Positions 17,313 through 26,518 are shown, numbered from the stretch's first letter. The stretch is DNA of 64,000 nt from Pedobacter sp. AK013 (GCF_014205835.1 NZ_JACHCQ010000024.1:48318-112317); one strand, 5' to 3'. Notes: generated by a model not told the origin, from the letters alone. Program-made: numbers and translations.

Positions 17313-17951
17313 ATGACCATTACAAGCCAAGGGGAAGAGTTGATTCTAGATAAGGAAAGGGCTTTATTTTTACCCAAGCATCAGCTTTTAGCTATTAGTG
17401 ATTTGCATTTGGGTAAATCCGCACATTTCCGTCAGGCGGGTTTGCAAGTGCCTGCTACTATTGCCCAAACAGACCTTCAACGCCTAAGTTTACTAATTAA
17501 ACAATATCATCCTAAAACATTGTTAATTAATGGAGATATGTTTCATCATGGTTTGAATACCGATATTGATGAATTTTCAGCTTGGAGAAAACAATACCAG
17601 GAGCTTAACTTTCTATTGGTAAAAGGGAATCACGATAGGCTTTCGGACGCCAATTATGCTGCAATGAACATAGAAATACATGAGCCTAGCTTTTGCCTAG
17701 GGCCATTCTGCTTTATTCATGATGCTCCAAATGGTATGAGAGAAGAATTATATCCAATCAGTGGTCATATCCATCCAGGAGTTACCATTGTGGGCAAAGC
17801 CAAACAACGGCTAAAGTTTCCATGTTTCTTCTTCGGGAAAGAATATGCCGTTTTACCTGCCTTTAGTTTATTTACGGGCTTATATACCATTTATCCTAAA
17901 GCTAGCGAAAGAATATTTGCTGTAACGCCTAAATGTGTTTTAGAGGTGTAG
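17313..17951 (+). CDS. pdeM: Ligase-associated DNA damage response endonuclease PdeM
   Basis: Calcineurin-like, Mn-dependent phosphoesterase of 212 residues with DNA endonuclease activity in the characterised Pseudomonas member. The five metal motifs are in place: ISDLHLGKSAHF (about residue 28), NGDMFHHG, VKGNHDR, FIHDAP and SGHIHPG. It completes the exonuclease-ligase-helicase-PdeM set. The gene is preceded by a short REP-like stretch (17255-17305, with GCTCAGGATGACAA) and its end overlaps nothing if the next gene starts at 17972. Confidence 0.93.
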   Translation: MTITSQGEELILDKERALFLPKHQLLAISDLHLGKSAHFRQAGLQVPATIAQTDLQRLSLLIKQYHPKTLLINGDMFHHGLNTDIDEFSAWRKQYQELNFLLVKGNHDRLSDANYAAMNIEIHEPSFCLGPFCFIHDAPNGMREELYPISGHIHPGVTIVGKAKQRLKFPCFFFGKEYAVLPAFSLFTGLYTIYPKASERIFAVTPKCVLEV

Positions 17952-17971
17952 AAAACTTTTATATTAGCACA

Positions 17972-19096
17972 ATGTTTTTACGACGCCTGATTTTCGGCCT
18001 ATTTCTCACCACTCTCAGTCATTCAGCTAATGCTCAAAAGGCATACATAAATCCTGGAGTAGATACAACAGATGTAAGGATAAAAGAAGTTATTCAATTC
18101 TATCAAAATTATTTGGCCGATTTTAAAGGTAAGAAATTACCTGATTTTAATAAGTATTGGTCAGCTGAAGACTGTAAAAACTTTAAAATCCCCGATCCAT
18201 CAGTTTATGGTATCGGCGGCGATTATCCAACTGTTTCTATGGCAACGGTAAAAACTATTTTTTATGTGAAGCCCTTATCCGATTCGCTATTTATCCTTAA
18301 AACTACTGGTGGCTGGATAGACTCTCTTAAAACCTACAATTTGTTGTATAATTCCAATCACTATATCAAGAAGACGAAATTAAAACGTTTGGAATTTATT
18401 ACACCGTACCAATACTCTATTGATCAATGGGAATCTAAAAAAGTTAGAAATGTTACTTTTTTTTATCCAAAAAAGATAAAATTTAATAGTGCCCGGGCAG
18501 ATGAGTTAATTAATCAGATTAAAAAACTAGAAAAAGACTGGAACACCTCTCCCATTGAGATTAAGTATTTTTACACATTAACGTATGATGAAATTCAATT
18601 TATAAGAGGTTTCGATTTTACAATGGGTTTAGGAAATGCAGACAAACCCACTGGTATTTCAAATCAAACAGATAATATTGTTTATTGTGCTGGAAGCGGC
18701 GAGAATTATTTTCATGAGGTGGTTCATATTTACCTAAATCCAATGCATAAGAATTCTCCACTAAATGAAGGATTGGCAGTATTTTATGGTGGTTCAATGG
18801 GGCACCCACTTAAATGGCATATTAAGCGTTTACAAGATTACTTAATCAACCATCGTGCAATAGATTTGGGCAAACTGGATAATTTTTACTTTATGGATAA
18901 TTATACCAATCCCAATAGTACCATACTTGGAATGTTTTGCCAGTTAGCTTATGATCGGGATAAAATAAACGGACTAAAGCGAATGATGGCTTATACCTCA
19001 ATAAAAGAAATATTAGATAAAGAATTCAATATCAGACCTGAAAATCAAAATGAAGCATTAAGAAAGCTGATTTACAATTACAAAGCTATCGATTAG
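17972..19096 (+). CDS. Secreted zinc-metallopeptidase-like protein (HEVVH)
   Basis: I place the start at the ATG at 17972, giving a textbook signal peptide (MFLRRLIFGLFLTTLSHSANA) and 374 residues; an upstream in-frame start at 17933 would overlap pdeM and bury the signal. The middle of the protein has no recognisable domain. Near residue 245 is FHEVVHIYLNP followed by LNEGLAVFYGG, that is HExxH plus a downstream Glu in NEG, the gluzincin pattern of peptidase-MA-like proteins. It is likely periplasmic or surface-exposed. The specific family and substrate are unknown. Its last 11 bp overlap the stop of thioredoxin on the other strand. Confidence 0.75.
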   Translation: MFLRRLIFGLFLTTLSHSANAQKAYINPGVDTTDVRIKEVIQFYQNYLADFKGKKLPDFNKYWSAEDCKNFKIPDPSVYGIGGDYPTVSMATVKTIFYVKPLSDSLFILKTTGGWIDSLKTYNLLYNSNHYIKKTKLKRLEFITPYQYSIDQWESKKVRNVTFFYPKKIKFNSARADELINQIKKLEKDWNTSPIEIKYFYTLTYDEIQFIRGFDFTMGLGNADKPTGISNQTDNIVYCAGSGENYFHEVVHIYLNPMHKNSPLNEGLAVFYGGSMGHPLKWHIKRLQDYLINHRAIDLGKLDNFYFMDNYTNPNSTILGMFCQLAYDRDKINGLKRMMAYTSIKEILDKEFNIRPENQNEALRKLIYNYKAID

Positions 19097-19382
19097 CATC
19101 GATAACCTGTTTCAACTGTGCTGCCTGTGCCACACCGCTTTGACGCCAAACGGGTCTGCCTTGCTTAAATAGAATTAAAGTGGGGACACTTTGTACATTA
19201 AAAGCAGCCGCCGCAGGTTGGTTTTTATCTATATCTACTTTAATAATCGATACCGAATCGCCCACTTGTGATTTTAATTGTTCCAAGATCGGTTTCATCA
19301 TTTTGCATGGGCCACACCACTCAGCAAAAAAATCAACAAGAACGGGCTTATCACCGTTAATTAAATCTGAAAACTTAGCCAT
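19086..19382 (-). CDS. trxA: Thioredoxin
   Basis: Small cytoplasmic disulfide reductase of 98 residues. The active site FFAEWCGPCKMMKP holds CGPC at about residue 24-27, with the cis-Pro segment VQSVPTLILF and KVDIDKN before it, all as in canonical thioredoxins. No signal peptide. The C-terminal helix seems slightly short but complete. It converges on the metallopeptidase-like gene and overlaps its stop by 11 bp. I see no thioredoxin reductase gene nearby. Confidence 0.95.
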   Translation of the reverse strand: MAKFSDLINGDKPVLVDFFAEWCGPCKMMKPILEQLKSQVGDSVSIIKVDIDKNQPAAAAFNVQSVPTLILFKQGRPVWRQSGVAQAAQLKQVIDANR

Positions 19383-19434
19383 GATATTTGTCTTTATTTA
19401 GAAACAACTATAAATTAAATTGGTTTTTAAAGAA

Positions 19435-19523
19435 AATTCGTCATTTCGAACAAAGTGCAACGTAGTTGAGAAATCTATTATAGAACTCTCCATTCCGCTA
19501 TGCTTCAGTCGAGATGACGAATT
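19435..19523. repeat. 89-bp element with 15-bp terminal inverted repeats
   Basis: AATTCGTCATTTCGA (19435-19449) and TCGAGATGACGAATT (19509-19523) pair with one mismatch. The interior (AAAGTGCAACGTAGTTGAGAA and so on) has the look of the GTCATTTCGA-type extragenic repeats common in Bacteroidota. It lies between the ferritin-like gene and thioredoxin. Confidence 0.65.
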
Positions 19524-19542
19524 TAATTGACTAATTATTCAA

Positions 19543-20157
19543 TTAAGCGCTTATTGGCAACTCTGTGGCTAAGGCTGTAACCCAACCATCAAATAAAGCT
19601 TTTTCGATTTTGATTACCTCAGTTGCATGGTTTTCCCAATCATTTGAAAAACTAACCAGTTGGTTTATCATTTCTTCTAAGTGGCCTTCTTCTTCTAGTA
19701 TAATCGATTTAACATTTACCTTGCTTTTTGCATCATCTAAAACCGCCTGATAAATTGGATACAATTCATCGGCTCGCACTTCGATGGCGTAAGTAACAAA
19801 TAAATAGGCCGCGAATTTTAAATCGTAACCGGAAAGATTAAATACAGCTTTTAAATAACGGCAAACCGCAATATCTAAAGCATGTAAATAGTATTTTGTA
19901 TGATTTGGAGATAACAACTCGGCATTGGTGTAAGTTTTACAAAGTGCCCCGTCTATCTTTGAAATCTGCTTTTTTAAATAATAAGCATGCCGATGTTCTT
20001 CTGCAGCGTGTTTGAGAATAATCAGGTTTACATTTTCTTTATGCTCTGAAGCCGAAATTTTCTTTGCACCTGCATTTTCCATATAAGATAATGTATTTAA
20101 CCATTTGGCATGCAATACATTATCAGAAACTATTGATTTTAAATTTGACGTTAACAT
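19543..20157 (-). CDS. Ferritin-like diiron protein of unknown function
   Basis: A 204-residue, wholly helical protein. ENAG (about residue 27) with KHAAEEHRHAYYLKKQ (about 50-65) gives E plus EExxH, and YAIEVRADELYPIY (about 123-136) with LEEEGHLEEM (about 155-164) gives a second E...EExxH half. This is the ligand pattern of a four-helix diiron carboxylate protein. The nearest known relatives by pattern are rubrerythrin-like or tRNA hydroxylase-like proteins, but I do not recognise the family. There is no signal peptide. It stands alone between an E2 acyltransferase gene and thioredoxin. Confidence 0.7.
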   Translation of the reverse strand: MLTSNLKSIVSDNVLHAKWLNTLSYMENAGAKKISASEHKENVNLIILKHAAEEHRHAYYLKKQISKIDGALCKTYTNAELLSPNHTKYYLHALDIAVCRYLKAVFNLSGYDLKFAAYLFVTYAIEVRADELYPIYQAVLDDAKSKVNVKSIILEEEGHLEEMINQLVSFSNDWENHATEVIKIEKALFDGWVTALATELPISA

Positions 20158-20240
20158 TCTCGATTGTTAAACTAGTAAATTGTTTTAATTATCGGCATTA
20201 TGCCAACTAAAAACTGTTAATTACAAAGACTATGACCTAA

Positions 20241-21602
20241 TTAAATCTCCCTGTTTAGATCCCAGCTTTCTAAATAATCAGCCACCCTGCGCACAAACAT
20301 TCCTCCCAAAGAACCATCTACAACCCTGTGATCATAAGACAGGGAAAGGAACATCATATGCCTGATTGCAATTACGTCGCCATGCTCAGTTTCCAGCACT
20401 GCAGGTTTCTTTTTTATGGCGCCTACCGCCAAAATAGCCACCTGTGGTTGGTTAATAATTGGCGTCCCCATTACATTTCCGAAACTACCTACATTGGTTA
20501 ACGTAAAAGTTCCACCTTGCGTTTCATCAGGTTTTAATTTGGAGTTTCTCGCTCTTGCAGCTAAATCATTAACTGCTTTTGTTAAACCAACTAAATTTAA
20601 CTGATCGGCATTTTTAATTACAGGAACGATTAGATTCCCGCTCGGTAAAGCAGCAGCCATACCGATATTGATATTGCCTTTTTTGATGATCTGCGTTCCG
20701 TTGACCGAAACGTTGATCATCGGAAAATCTTTTATTGCTTTTGCCACAGCCTCTACAAATATTGGCGTAAAGGTTATTTTTTCATTTTCGCGCTTTTCGA
20801 AACTGTTTTTCACTTTGTTTCTCCATAAAACCATATTGGTTACATCGGCTTCAACAAATGAAGTAACATGTGGCGAAGTGCTTTTGCTCATAACCATGTG
20901 GTCGGCAATTAGCTTACGCATCCTGTCCATCTCAATAATTTCATCGCCGCCACTTACTGATGTGGTAGATGGTTTACTGGTAACAGCAGGTTGTTCCGCA
21001 AGATTAGCGTTAGATTTGCGCTCACTTGCTATTTCAACCGGAGGTGGCGGAGCCAAAATAACAGTTTGCGATTTAATTACATTTTCACCATTTCTGTTGG
21101 CGATATAATTCAATAAATCGTCTTTATTTAAACGTCCATCAGCACCAGATCCTTTAATAGCATCTAATTCAGCCAGTGATATATTTTCCTGGGCAGCAAT
21201 ACTTTTAACCAAAGGGGAATAAAAGCGATCAGACGAGCTAAAATCAGCTGCTGTAGTTTTATTTTCTGACGGAAGCTGCTCAATACCAGGAATGGCTTCA
21301 ACTTTTTCTTCCATAGCAGGTATTTCAGCAACAGGTGTTTCAACCGTAGGATGATCCCCACCTTCAGTTTCAATAATGGCAATTACATCGCCAACCTGGG
21401 CAACTTCATCTTCCGCAAATAACTGTTTTACCAATTTACCGGCAACCGGAGAAGGAACTTCAGAATCTACCTTATCAGTAGCGATTTCCAGAATGGTATC
21501 ATCTAAATCAATAGAATCACCTGGTTGTTTTACCCATTTAATCACGGTTGCTTCCGCAACACTTTCACCCATTTTTGGTAACAATAGTTCGTATTGAGCC
21601 AT
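20241..21602 (-). CDS. 2-oxo acid dehydrogenase E2 (dihydrolipoamide acyltransferase)
   Basis: Carries acyl groups on a lipoyl arm to CoA in a pyruvate, 2-oxoglutarate or branched-chain dehydrogenase complex. The 453 residues show a lipoyl domain (1-80, lipoyl-Lys44 in ATDKVDSEV), a Pro/Ala-rich linker, a peripheral subunit-binding domain (about 130-170, FYSPLVKSIAAQENISLAELDAIKGSG), and the catalytic domain (about 220-453) with DHRVVDGSLGG, whose His and Asp are catalytic. Only one lipoyl domain and no E1/E3 genes beside it leave the complex uncertain; a branched-chain or fused-E1 partner is most likely. No partner is visible in the window. Confidence 0.93.
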   Translation of the reverse strand: MAQYELLLPKMGESVAEATVIKWVKQPGDSIDLDDTILEIATDKVDSEVPSPVAGKLVKQLFAEDEVAQVGDVIAIIETEGGDHPTVETPVAEIPAMEEKVEAIPGIEQLPSENKTTAADFSSSDRFYSPLVKSIAAQENISLAELDAIKGSGADGRLNKDDLLNYIANRNGENVIKSQTVILAPPPPVEIASERKSNANLAEQPAVTSKPSTTSVSGGDEIIEMDRMRKLIADHMVMSKSTSPHVTSFVEADVTNMVLWRNKVKNSFEKRENEKITFTPIFVEAVAKAIKDFPMINVSVNGTQIIKKGNINIGMAAALPSGNLIVPVIKNADQLNLVGLTKAVNDLAARARNSKLKPDETQGGTFTLTNVGSFGNVMGTPIINQPQVAILAVGAIKKKPAVLETEHGDVIAIRHMMFLSLSYDHRVVDGSLGGMFVRRVADYLESWDLNREI

Positions 21603-21658
21603 ATTAAATTACAGTATTTTATATTGGTAACGCTGCAAAAATACAGTTTTTATTCTTT

Positions 21659-22903
21659 CTAAACTGTTTCTTTAAGTAGATTTAATAGCATGGCTAGTGC
21701 CGATGCTGCAGAACGCTCGATGTTCTGAATACGTTTATTACTGAAATTAAACACTTTAGCTACAGTTTTGTGTTTTGAAGAAATAGCAATCCATACAGTA
21801 CCTACTGGTTTATCTGCTGTTCCACCATCTGGTCCTGCAATGCCGCTGACAGCAATGGAATAATCGGTTTTAAAATGTTTTATCGCGCCTTCGGCCATTT
21901 CTGTAACGGTTTGCTCACTTACTGCGCCAAAAGTATTTAATGTATGCTGTTTTACTCCCAGAATAGATTCTTTCAGTTCATAGGCATAGGCTACTGCCCC
22001 GCCCCAATAAACTGAAGAAGAACCTGGATGTTGTGTAATTAAATGTGCAATGTATCCACCAGTACAGCTTTCTGCTGTCGATAAAGTTAGTCCTTTACTT
22101 TTCATTAGGTCCAGAATCGCTTTTTCCAAGGGAATATCTTCATCAGTTACAACAAACTTATTCACTTTTGAAATGATCTGTTTGGCGTAAACCTCAACCT
22201 CTTTCTTTAATTCTGCTTCATTATTGCCTTTGGCCGACAAACGCAAACGTACTTGTCCTAATTTTGGCAGATAAGCCAATTTAATATGTGCGGGTAAGCT
22301 ATCTTCGATTTCCTCAATCTCTTTAGCTAGAAATGATTCGCCTATATTTGCTGTGAGTATGGTTTTGTGAACAATAAAAGGCAATTTAAACCTGCTTGTA
22401 ATTCTGGGGAGGATTTCGTCATCCATCAGGTACATCATCTCGTAAGGCACACCCGGCATCGATACAAAAATGGTGTTGTTTTGTTCAAACCACATGCACG
22501 GAGCAGTGCCATTTTTGTTTACAATAACCTCACAACCATCAGGAACATCAGCTTGCTGAATATTGATATCCAATAGTGGACGCTTGTATTTTTCGAAAAT
22601 CTGACGAACCATTTCCAATGCAGCTGTATCGTTACGGAAACCCATATTAAAATACTTTGCCAAAGTTTTCTTGGTAATATCATCTTTGGTCGGGCCCAGG
22701 CCACCTGTAATCAAAACAATATCTGCTCGTTTTTCAGCAAGTGCGAGGGCTTCAATAATATGTTGCTCATCATCAGAAACTGAGGTAATTTGCTTAACGG
22801 AAACGCCAATTAAATTTAACTGTTTAGCCATCCAGGCAGAATTGGTATCAACGATTTGGCCAATGAGAATCTCATCACCAATGGTAATAATTTCGGCTAG
22901 CAT
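21659..22903 (-). CDS. cinA: CinA-family nicotinamide mononucleotide deamidase-related protein
   Basis: A 414-residue two-domain protein. The N-terminal COG1058/molybdopterin-binding-like domain has MLAEIITIGDEILIGQIVDTNS and ITGGLGPTKDDITKK; the C-terminal CinA domain has STAESCTGGYIAHLIT and SGIAGPDGG, with the Ser and Tyr/Lys positions of NMN amidohydrolases. Family members act as NMN deamidase and/or ADP-ribose pyrophosphatase in pyridine nucleotide salvage and are competence-linked in some bacteria. The gene starts 5 bp after the LptD stop on the same strand. Confidence 0.95.
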   Translation of the reverse strand: MLAEIITIGDEILIGQIVDTNSAWMAKQLNLIGVSVKQITSVSDDEQHIIEALALAEKRADIVLITGGLGPTKDDITKKTLAKYFNMGFRNDTAALEMVRQIFEKYKRPLLDINIQQADVPDGCEVIVNKNGTAPCMWFEQNNTIFVSMPGVPYEMMYLMDDEILPRITSRFKLPFIVHKTILTANIGESFLAKEIEEIEDSLPAHIKLAYLPKLGQVRLRLSAKGNNEAELKKEVEVYAKQIISKVNKFVVTDEDIPLEKAILDLMKSKGLTLSTAESCTGGYIAHLITQHPGSSSVYWGGAVAYAYELKESILGVKQHTLNTFGAVSEQTVTEMAEGAIKHFKTDYSIAVSGIAGPDGGTADKPVGTVWIAISSKHKTVAKVFNFSNKRIQNIERSAASALAMLLNLLKETV

Positions 22904-22907
22904 AAAT

Positions 22908-25568
22908 TTATCGGTATGTACTGTAAAAACCTTGTCTCTTGCTCAATTTTAAATCCTGCAATATCGAAGCTTTAACTTTTATAGTAACGGAATAACTTTT
23001 GTAAGCACCGTATGGAACCCAGTTTACACTCATATCCCAGCAATGTAAATCGCGGTAAATAGCTAAATTCATTGGAGTTAAGCCATTGTTCTTAAAATCA
23101 TAACCTGAGTTAAAAGTAACTTTCCACTTTGGTGTTAAGTTAACATCGCCATTAAAGTTTAGTGTGTTCGAAATGGTACTGTTGTTTCCATCATTCGAAA
23201 ATTGAAAACTGTAAGAGAACGAGAAATTCCACGGAATGTTAAAATCAACAAATGCATTCGGATCGCGACTTATAGCCGCCAATTGTTCAGACTGTATATC
23301 AGTCAATCCTTTTTTATTGGCCGCCTCTCCTAATTTGTCGTTAGCCTCGTTCTTACGCTTTAATGCTTCTGGATTTAAACTATAATCAAATGAGAAACCA
23401 AAATTGGTTAAGCGTGGCAGGAATTTGTTCTTTTGGAAAAATAAGCGGTCTTCTCTTATTTTAATGGTCTGACCATTAACCGTTGTATCTTTTAAAGCAT
23501 AGGGATCTAATGTTCCGTTGTAGTTTATCCCTAATTTATCGGTAAACTGCGATCGGCCACTAAAACCAATGGTAGATAATTTATAAGATGGAGCCAAGAA
23601 ATTATATGAACCACTGAAACTCAAACCTTGAATAATCGGGATCTTTTTTGAACCTGTTCCGGTTGTATCATTTTTGTTCCTCACCTTTAATTCTACCGTA
23701 TTATCCAATCCGAAACCAATGGATGCATTGGGGCCACCAAAAGAGCCTGGCTGTGCCATACCATCAAAAATGGAATATTTTAAAGGTTGTCCACTAGCAT
23801 AAATTTGATTACCATTCTGGTCTATTGCCGGTCTAAAAGGCCCTGCTCCTGCTTTGGTAAAATCGGGAGAGTAAGAGAAGGAAACATTTGGCGTCATTAC
23901 ATGCCTTAATGCCTGAATTTTACCTGCTGGATTAAAATCTCTTCTTCCATAAATTTTAGTCGACATACTGGTTGACAAACTGTAACTACCTGCCCTTTTA
24001 AAACCGCTAATGGTATCTTCTCTAAAGGAATAGGTGTTATCGGCGAATTGTGTATATCTTCTGTTTACACTCTGGAAATTCCATACTTCGTTATATGTAC
24101 CACCCAAGCTAAAATTAAGATATTTTAAAGCTGTGAAAGACATGTTAACAGGTATACTGTGTGAAAAACCGCTTCTTAAACGTTTCAAACCATCATTTTG
24201 AAAAAGCAAACTATCGAAAGTATCAATTCGGTTGGTTCCTTGTAAACTGTAACCTACCGTAATTTTTTGATACCATTTTTGCTCTCCTACAGCATTTTTG
24301 GGACTAAATGGATTAAATGTAGGTACGTTGAATGTCATTTCGGGTAACCTAAGCGATATGGCTCTTGTGCTTAGGGTCTGATCACTTGATGCAGCCAAAG
24401 AGAAATTCATACCGTTAGAATAAGCCTTAGCATAACTAATACTACTACTTGTTGAGTTAGTGGCAATGGTGTTAATATCGTAAGTAGTACCCGCTGCAGT
24501 ATTTTTATAGTATCCCTTTCTTCCTGTTGATACCAATCTTACACTGGCACTAAATGTAGTACCTGGATTAGCATTGGCATTTTGACTATGGCTCCAGTTA
24601 ATGCTAAAGTTTTTGGTTGGGTTTTTAAAAGCTTCAGTACCCTCTAAACCATCTTTAAAACTAGAGTAAGCTAAGTTAATGTTACCGTTATATTTATATC
24701 TTTTGGTGTAATTACTCAGTACACTTGCTTCATAAGAGCCATTGGTATAAATAGAACCTAAAAGTTTAGCATCCCAATAATCGTTTAATCCGAGATAATA
24801 ACCACCATTCTGTAAGAAAAAACCCCTCGTTGCATCCTCACCTGGTGTTGGCAGGATTACACCCGATGTCCGTTTATTTGGTTTAGGAAAAAATGCAAAT
24901 GGTAATCCTAAGAAAGTGGGGATATCTTCGATAATCATATAAACTGGCCCCGTAATAATCTGTTTCTCCGTTACCACCCCTTTAGAAATCATCAATCCAA
25001 AGTGCGGATGTGGAAGATTACAGGTACTGTACATTACATTTTTAATGTGCAGCTCATCATCTATTTGCTTTTTACTTTGTCCACCAGAGAAGAAACCTCC
25101 TTCTTGCTCAGAAAAAACACCGTATACTTTGGCCCGGGTTGTTTCTGAATTGTAAAAAATAGAATCAGCTATGGCAGTACCTTCAGCACCAGATTTAAAG
25201 ATTGGTTTCCCTGTATATCTACCCGTTTTCGGATCTTTAATGCCGCGCGCAAAAATAGAATTTTGCTTTTTATCGTATTTGATATAAGCCGCATCTAGTT
25301 CAAAATCACCATATACTACCCTTGCATTTCCATATAAATAAACAATGCTGTTATCGGCACTCATTTTTACCGAATCCTCTGCTTTGTATTCTACTTTCTG
25401 GTCGATACTACTATTATTTTTACCTGTCTTTTTAATTGTATCCTTTTTGGTTGTGTCTTGCTTGATGATCTGTTGCAATGAAAAATGAGAAAATGCGTTA
25501 GCTTTACCAACAACAAGTGTTAATAAAATGACAGATATTAGTAAAATAGAGCTCTTAAGAAGTTTCAA
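22908..25568 (-). CDS. lptD: LPS-assembly protein LptD-like outer-membrane protein
   Basis: Outer-membrane component that inserts lipopolysaccharide into the outer leaflet. The 886-residue protein has a signal peptide (MKLLKSSILLISVILLTLVVGKANA), an OstA/LptA-like jellyroll (about 55-200; ADNSIVYLYGNARVVYGDFELDA) and a long beta-barrel ending in a strand-rich C-terminus. Two cysteines seen in the middle are not enough to assign the LptD disulfides. Bacteroidota LptD is divergent, so the call rests on layout and the jellyroll. It is divergent from the amidase gene, whose -7 box lies 17 bp from this start codon. Confidence 0.85.
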   Translation of the reverse strand: MKLLKSSILLISVILLTLVVGKANAFSHFSLQQIIKQDTTKKDTIKKTGKNNSSIDQKVEYKAEDSVKMSADNSIVYLYGNARVVYGDFELDAAYIKYDKKQNSIFARGIKDPKTGRYTGKPIFKSGAEGTAIADSIFYNSETTRAKVYGVFSEQEGGFFSGGQSKKQIDDELHIKNVMYSTCNLPHPHFGLMISKGVVTEKQIITGPVYMIIEDIPTFLGLPFAFFPKPNKRTSGVILPTPGEDATRGFFLQNGGYYLGLNDYWDAKLLGSIYTNGSYEASVLSNYTKRYKYNGNINLAYSSFKDGLEGTEAFKNPTKNFSINWSHSQNANANPGTTFSASVRLVSTGRKGYYKNTAAGTTYDINTIATNSTSSSISYAKAYSNGMNFSLAASSDQTLSTRAISLRLPEMTFNVPTFNPFSPKNAVGEQKWYQKITVGYSLQGTNRIDTFDSLLFQNDGLKRLRSGFSHSIPVNMSFTALKYLNFSLGGTYNEVWNFQSVNRRYTQFADNTYSFREDTISGFKRAGSYSLSTSMSTKIYGRRDFNPAGKIQALRHVMTPNVSFSYSPDFTKAGAGPFRPAIDQNGNQIYASGQPLKYSIFDGMAQPGSFGGPNASIGFGLDNTVELKVRNKNDTTGTGSKKIPIIQGLSFSGSYNFLAPSYKLSTIGFSGRSQFTDKLGINYNGTLDPYALKDTTVNGQTIKIREDRLFFQKNKFLPRLTNFGFSFDYSLNPEALKRKNEANDKLGEAANKKGLTDIQSEQLAAISRDPNAFVDFNIPWNFSFSYSFQFSNDGNNSTISNTLNFNGDVNLTPKWKVTFNSGYDFKNNGLTPMNLAIYRDLHCWDMSVNWVPYGAYKSYSVTIKVKASILQDLKLSKRQGFYSTYR

Positions 25569-25584
25569 ATTCGTATTTGAATGT

Positions 25585-25592
25585 TATTTTTG
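25585..25592 (+). promoter_or_regulatory. -7 box (TATTTTTG) of the first amidase gene
   Basis: TATTTTTG at 25585-25592 is a full match to TAnnTTTG. A start site near 25600 rules out the TTG at 25577 and makes the ATG at 25598 leaderless, so I prefer the ATG at 25643. Confidence 0.55.
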
Positions 25593-25642
25593 CACAAATG
25601 TTTAATCAAAAACGTTCAAAATTAGTGAAAAATATACCATTG

Positions 25643-26506
25643 ATGTATCTTAAATCCATTTTAACAATTATTATTTATTTAGCATTATCAAACACTATTG
25701 ATAATCAAGTATTTGCACAAGAATATAAAATTAAAACAATTGTGATCGATGCTGGTCATGGTGGTAAAGATGGTGCAACCCACGGTGTATATTCTAAGGA
25801 AAAAGATGTGGCACTTAAAACGGCTCTAAACCTTGGCCGTGCACTTCAGGATAGCTTGAAAGACATTAAAGTTATTTATACCCGTGAGTCGGATGTATTT
25901 ATTCCTTTATATGAGCGTATCAATATTGCAAATAATGCAAAGGCTGATTTATTTATTTCCATCCACCTAAACGATATGCCTGTTAGGGTATCGAGAGTAG
26001 TAGATTATTATAAAAAAGTAAGAGGCAGAAAAGTACCTGTTTACAGAACGGTTACATCTAAAAGTACTTCAACTCGGGGAACAGAAACCTTTGTATCAGG
26101 AACCGGCCGTTTAGGTGAACAGGATGAGGTGATTAAAAGGGAAAATGCATCTATGTTCCTGGAAGATAACTATCAGAAAAACTATGAGGGATTTATTGCG
26201 AATACGCCTGAGAGTGACATTATGTTATCATTAATGAAACAAACCAATAGAGATAGGAGTTTAAAGTTTGCCTCCATGCTTCAACAAGAATATGTTAATG
26301 CTGGCCGTATTAACAGAGGTGTACAAGAGAAAAGTCTTGCGGTGCTGGCCCGTGCTGCTATGCCTGCTGTGTTAACTGAAATAGGTTTTGTGAGTAATCC
26401 AGATGAAGAAGACTACATGAACTCTCCTGAAGGACAAACGGAGATTGTTAATGGAATTATTAAAGCAATTAAAAATTATAAACGCATAGCTGAAACATCA
26501 TTTTAA
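25643..26506 (+). CDS. N-acetylmuramoyl-L-alanine amidase (Amidase_3)
   Basis: Zinc amidase that cleaves the amide bond between MurNAc and the peptide stem during cell separation or turnover. From the ATG at 25643 there is a signal peptide (MYLKSILTIIIYLALSNTIDNQVFA) and then the catalytic domain: IVIDAGHGGKDGA (first Zn His), KEKDVAL with the Glu, LFISIHLNDMP (second His) and LTEIGFVSNPDEE (catalytic Glu). Longer starts at 25598 or 25577 are possible. The domain holds an extra 40-residue insert (SRVVDYYKKVRGRKVPVYRTV) which the next gene lacks. It is 12 bp from a paralogue on the same strand. Confidence 0.92.
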   Translation: MYLKSILTIIIYLALSNTIDNQVFAQEYKIKTIVIDAGHGGKDGATHGVYSKEKDVALKTALNLGRALQDSLKDIKVIYTRESDVFIPLYERINIANNAKADLFISIHLNDMPVRVSRVVDYYKKVRGRKVPVYRTVTSKSTSTRGTETFVSGTGRLGEQDEVIKRENASMFLEDNYQKNYEGFIANTPESDIMLSLMKQTNRDRSLKFASMLQQEYVNAGRINRGVQEKSLAVLARAAMPAVLTEIGFVSNPDEEDYMNSPEGQTEIVNGIIKAIKNYKRIAETSF

Positions 26507-26518
26507 CATCCCTCGTGC

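Noticed and set aside
17933..17971. Longer start for the metallopeptidase-like gene
   Set aside because: Overlaps pdeM and puts 13 residues before an otherwise perfect signal peptide.
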